6,278 nt of DNA from positions 1-6,278 of the forward strand of contig JAEZIV010000435.1 of assembly GCA_023436515.1 (NCBI GenBank), read 5' to 3'. A program made the position numbers and the translations under genes. Below, piece by piece: positions 5,066 to 6,278 of the stretch. The notes beneath the pieces are model-generated. The model was given only the letters and a program-made list of their open reading frames with translations, did not search any database and had not been told where the DNA came from. This DNA is from Bacillota bacterium (GTDB lineage: Bacteria; Bacillota; Clostridia; Acetivibrionales; DSM-1351). Positions within the stretch are counted from its first letter, which is position 1; every line of letters starts with the position of its first letter.

Positions 5066-6278
5066 ATGGATATAATACAGATTTTGATCAAGGAGTTTAA
5101 TCTGAAGCCATTTCAGGTGCAGAACACTGTAAAGCTTATAGATGAAGGAAATACCATACAGTTTATTGCCCGTTTTAGAAAAGAGGTTACCGCGGAATTA
5201 AACGATCAGGTGCTTAGAGAGCTGTATGATAGGCTGCAGTATCTTCGCAATCTTGAGGAACGGCGTGAGGATGTAAGAAGGCTCATTGAAGAACAGGGCA
5301 AGCTGACAGAGGAGCTTTCAGGCATGTTGGACAAAGCTTTAACTCTTCAGGAAATAGAAGATATATATAGACCCTATAAGGCAAAAAGAAAAACCAGAGC
5401 TTCAGTCGCAAAGGAAAAAGGCCTTGAGCCTCTTGCGGCAATTATTTTTGCACAAATGCCTACAAAAACGTCGGTTATACAGATGGCTGAAGGATATGTG
5501 GATGCTGAAAAGGGTGTGAATTCTGCCGAGGAAGCGATTGCCGGGGCCATGGATATAATAGCTGAAGAGGTCTCTGATAATGCTGCCTATAGAAAATCCC
5601 TAAGAGAAATAATATTCAGAAATGGGCTTATAGCTTCAACAGCTAAAAAGGATGATGATTCGGTATATAGAATGTATTATGCTTTCAAAGAAGCTGTATC
5701 TAAAATTGCCAACCACAGAGTGCTTGCTCTGAATAGAGGTGAAAAAGAGGATTTTCTTCAGGTAAGAATAGAAGTAGATAATTCTCTTTGTCTTGCCTTT
5801 CTAAAAGGGAAAACCCTTAAAAATACAAATACCGAAATGGCAAAATATGTGGAGAGTTCAGTTGAGGATTCCTACAGCAGGCTTATTTTCCCTTCCCTCG
5901 AAAGAGATATCCGGAACCAATTGACTGAAACCGCACAGGAACAGGCAATGAAGGTTTTCGCGGAAAATCTGAGAAACCTTTTACTGCAGCCCCCTGTCAA
6001 GGACAGAGTGGTGTTAGGGCTTGATCCGGCATACAGAACAGGGTGCAAAATAGCTGTTGTAGATGAGATAGGAAAAGTCCTGGCTACAACAGTCATATAT
6101 CCCACACCTCCTCAGAATAAGGTGGAGGAGGCCAAGGTAAAGCTGAAGCAGCTGATTGAAAGGTACAAGGTTGATATTATATCAATTGGAAACGGTACTG
6201 CTTCAAAGGAGTCTGAACTTTTTGTTGTAGAGCTTTTAAAGGAAATTGATAGAAAGGTCTATTATATGGTGGTAAGTG
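5066..6278 (+). CDS. tex: Tex-family transcription accessory / RNA-binding protein, 3' end outside window
   Basis: ATG at 5066 has GGAGG (5057-5061) four bases upstream. The frame stays open to the window end, giving 404 residues of what is normally a protein of about 700-780. The N-terminal helical Tex domain is recognisable: FQVQNTVKLIDEGNTIQFIARFRKEVTAELND at about 15-46, then LQEIEDIYRPYKAKRKTRA at about 94-112, a Tex hallmark. The YqgF/RNase H-like domain begins near 315 with VLGLDPAYRTGCKIAVVD (Asp320) and continues with YPTPPQ and SIGNGTASKE (Asn376). The missing part should contain the helix-hairpin-helix motifs and the C-terminal S1 RNA-binding domain. Tex proteins bind RNA and affect transcription and gene expression; the bacterial family is homologous to eukaryotic Spt6. 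It follows the PfkB-type kinase by 41 bases, probably in the same operon, though a functional link is not evident. Confidence 0.95.
   Translation, partial: MDIIQILIKEFNLKPFQVQNTVKLIDEGNTIQFIARFRKEVTAELNDQVLRELYDRLQYLRNLEERREDVRRLIEEQGKLTEELSGMLDKALTLQEIEDIYRPYKAKRKTRASVAKEKGLEPLAAIIFAQMPTKTSVIQMAEGYVDAEKGVNSAEEAIAGAMDIIAEEVSDNAAYRKSLREIIFRNGLIASTAKKDDDSVYRMYYAFKEAVSKIANHRVLALNRGEKEDFLQVRIEVDNSLCLAFLKGKTLKNTNTEMAKYVESSVEDSYSRLIFPSLERDIRNQLTETAQEQAMKVFAENLRNLLLQPPVKDRVVLGLDPAYRTGCKIAVVDEIGKVLATTVIYPTPPQNKVEEAKVKLKQLIERYKVDIISIGNGTASKESELFVVELLKEIDRKVYYMVVS

Noticed and set aside
1..6278. Search for CRISPR arrays, tRNA or rRNA genes, insertion sequences, phage or defence genes
   Set aside because: No spaced direct repeats, cloverleaf-like sequence, transposase or defence-type domains could be seen. 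The protein genes are ordinary chromosomal types.

Overview
The window looks like chromosomal DNA of a low-to-moderate GC, spore-forming member of the Clostridia. The pointers are GGAGG-type ribosome binding sites, frequent ATA and AGA codons, T-rich intrinsic terminators, and the combination of YkwD-type CAP, UvsE and Tex proteins. A Ruminiclostridium-like (cellulolytic clostridial) host is my inference from the look of the proteins; no search was possible.

Layout. (1) Positions 1-456 hold the C-terminal part of a CAP/SCP-like secreted-type protein on the + strand. It ends in a bidirectional terminator (467-504) shared with the convergent minus-strand group. (2) The minus-strand group, in its own reading order, is gtrA-like membrane protein (2363-1956), an unrecognised 87-residue protein (1874-1611), a GC-rich palindromic spacer (about 1518-1590), a 15-codon leader ORF (1456-1409), and an RluA-family pseudouridine synthase (1412-507). 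The leader stop codon overlaps the synthase start as ATGA. (3) A divergent promoter region (2364-2558) separates gtrA from uvsE (2559-3521, +), a UV damage endonuclease. (4) A 42-codon gene (3608-3736, +), with a strong ribosome binding site and a strong terminator (3751-3786), lies downstream. (5) Positions 3797-3930 encode no protein but fold into consecutive hairpins on the + strand. The 5' half resembles the first part of domain I of a group II intron, so this is either a relic of one or an unrecognised structured RNA. (6) A promoter near 3993-4021 precedes a PfkB-family sugar-phosphate kinase (4095-5024) and tex (5066 to beyond the window end). These two are probably one operon.

How the genes relate. 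Most are unrelated housekeeping functions: RNA modification (RluA), DNA repair (UvsE), phosphosugar metabolism (PfkB) and transcription or RNA quality control (Tex). I see no defence, conjugation, phage or biosynthetic gene system. The items most worth a second look are the non-coding folded element at 3797-3930, the leader-ORF coupling at rluA, and the CAP domain that lacks its usual second-histidine motif.
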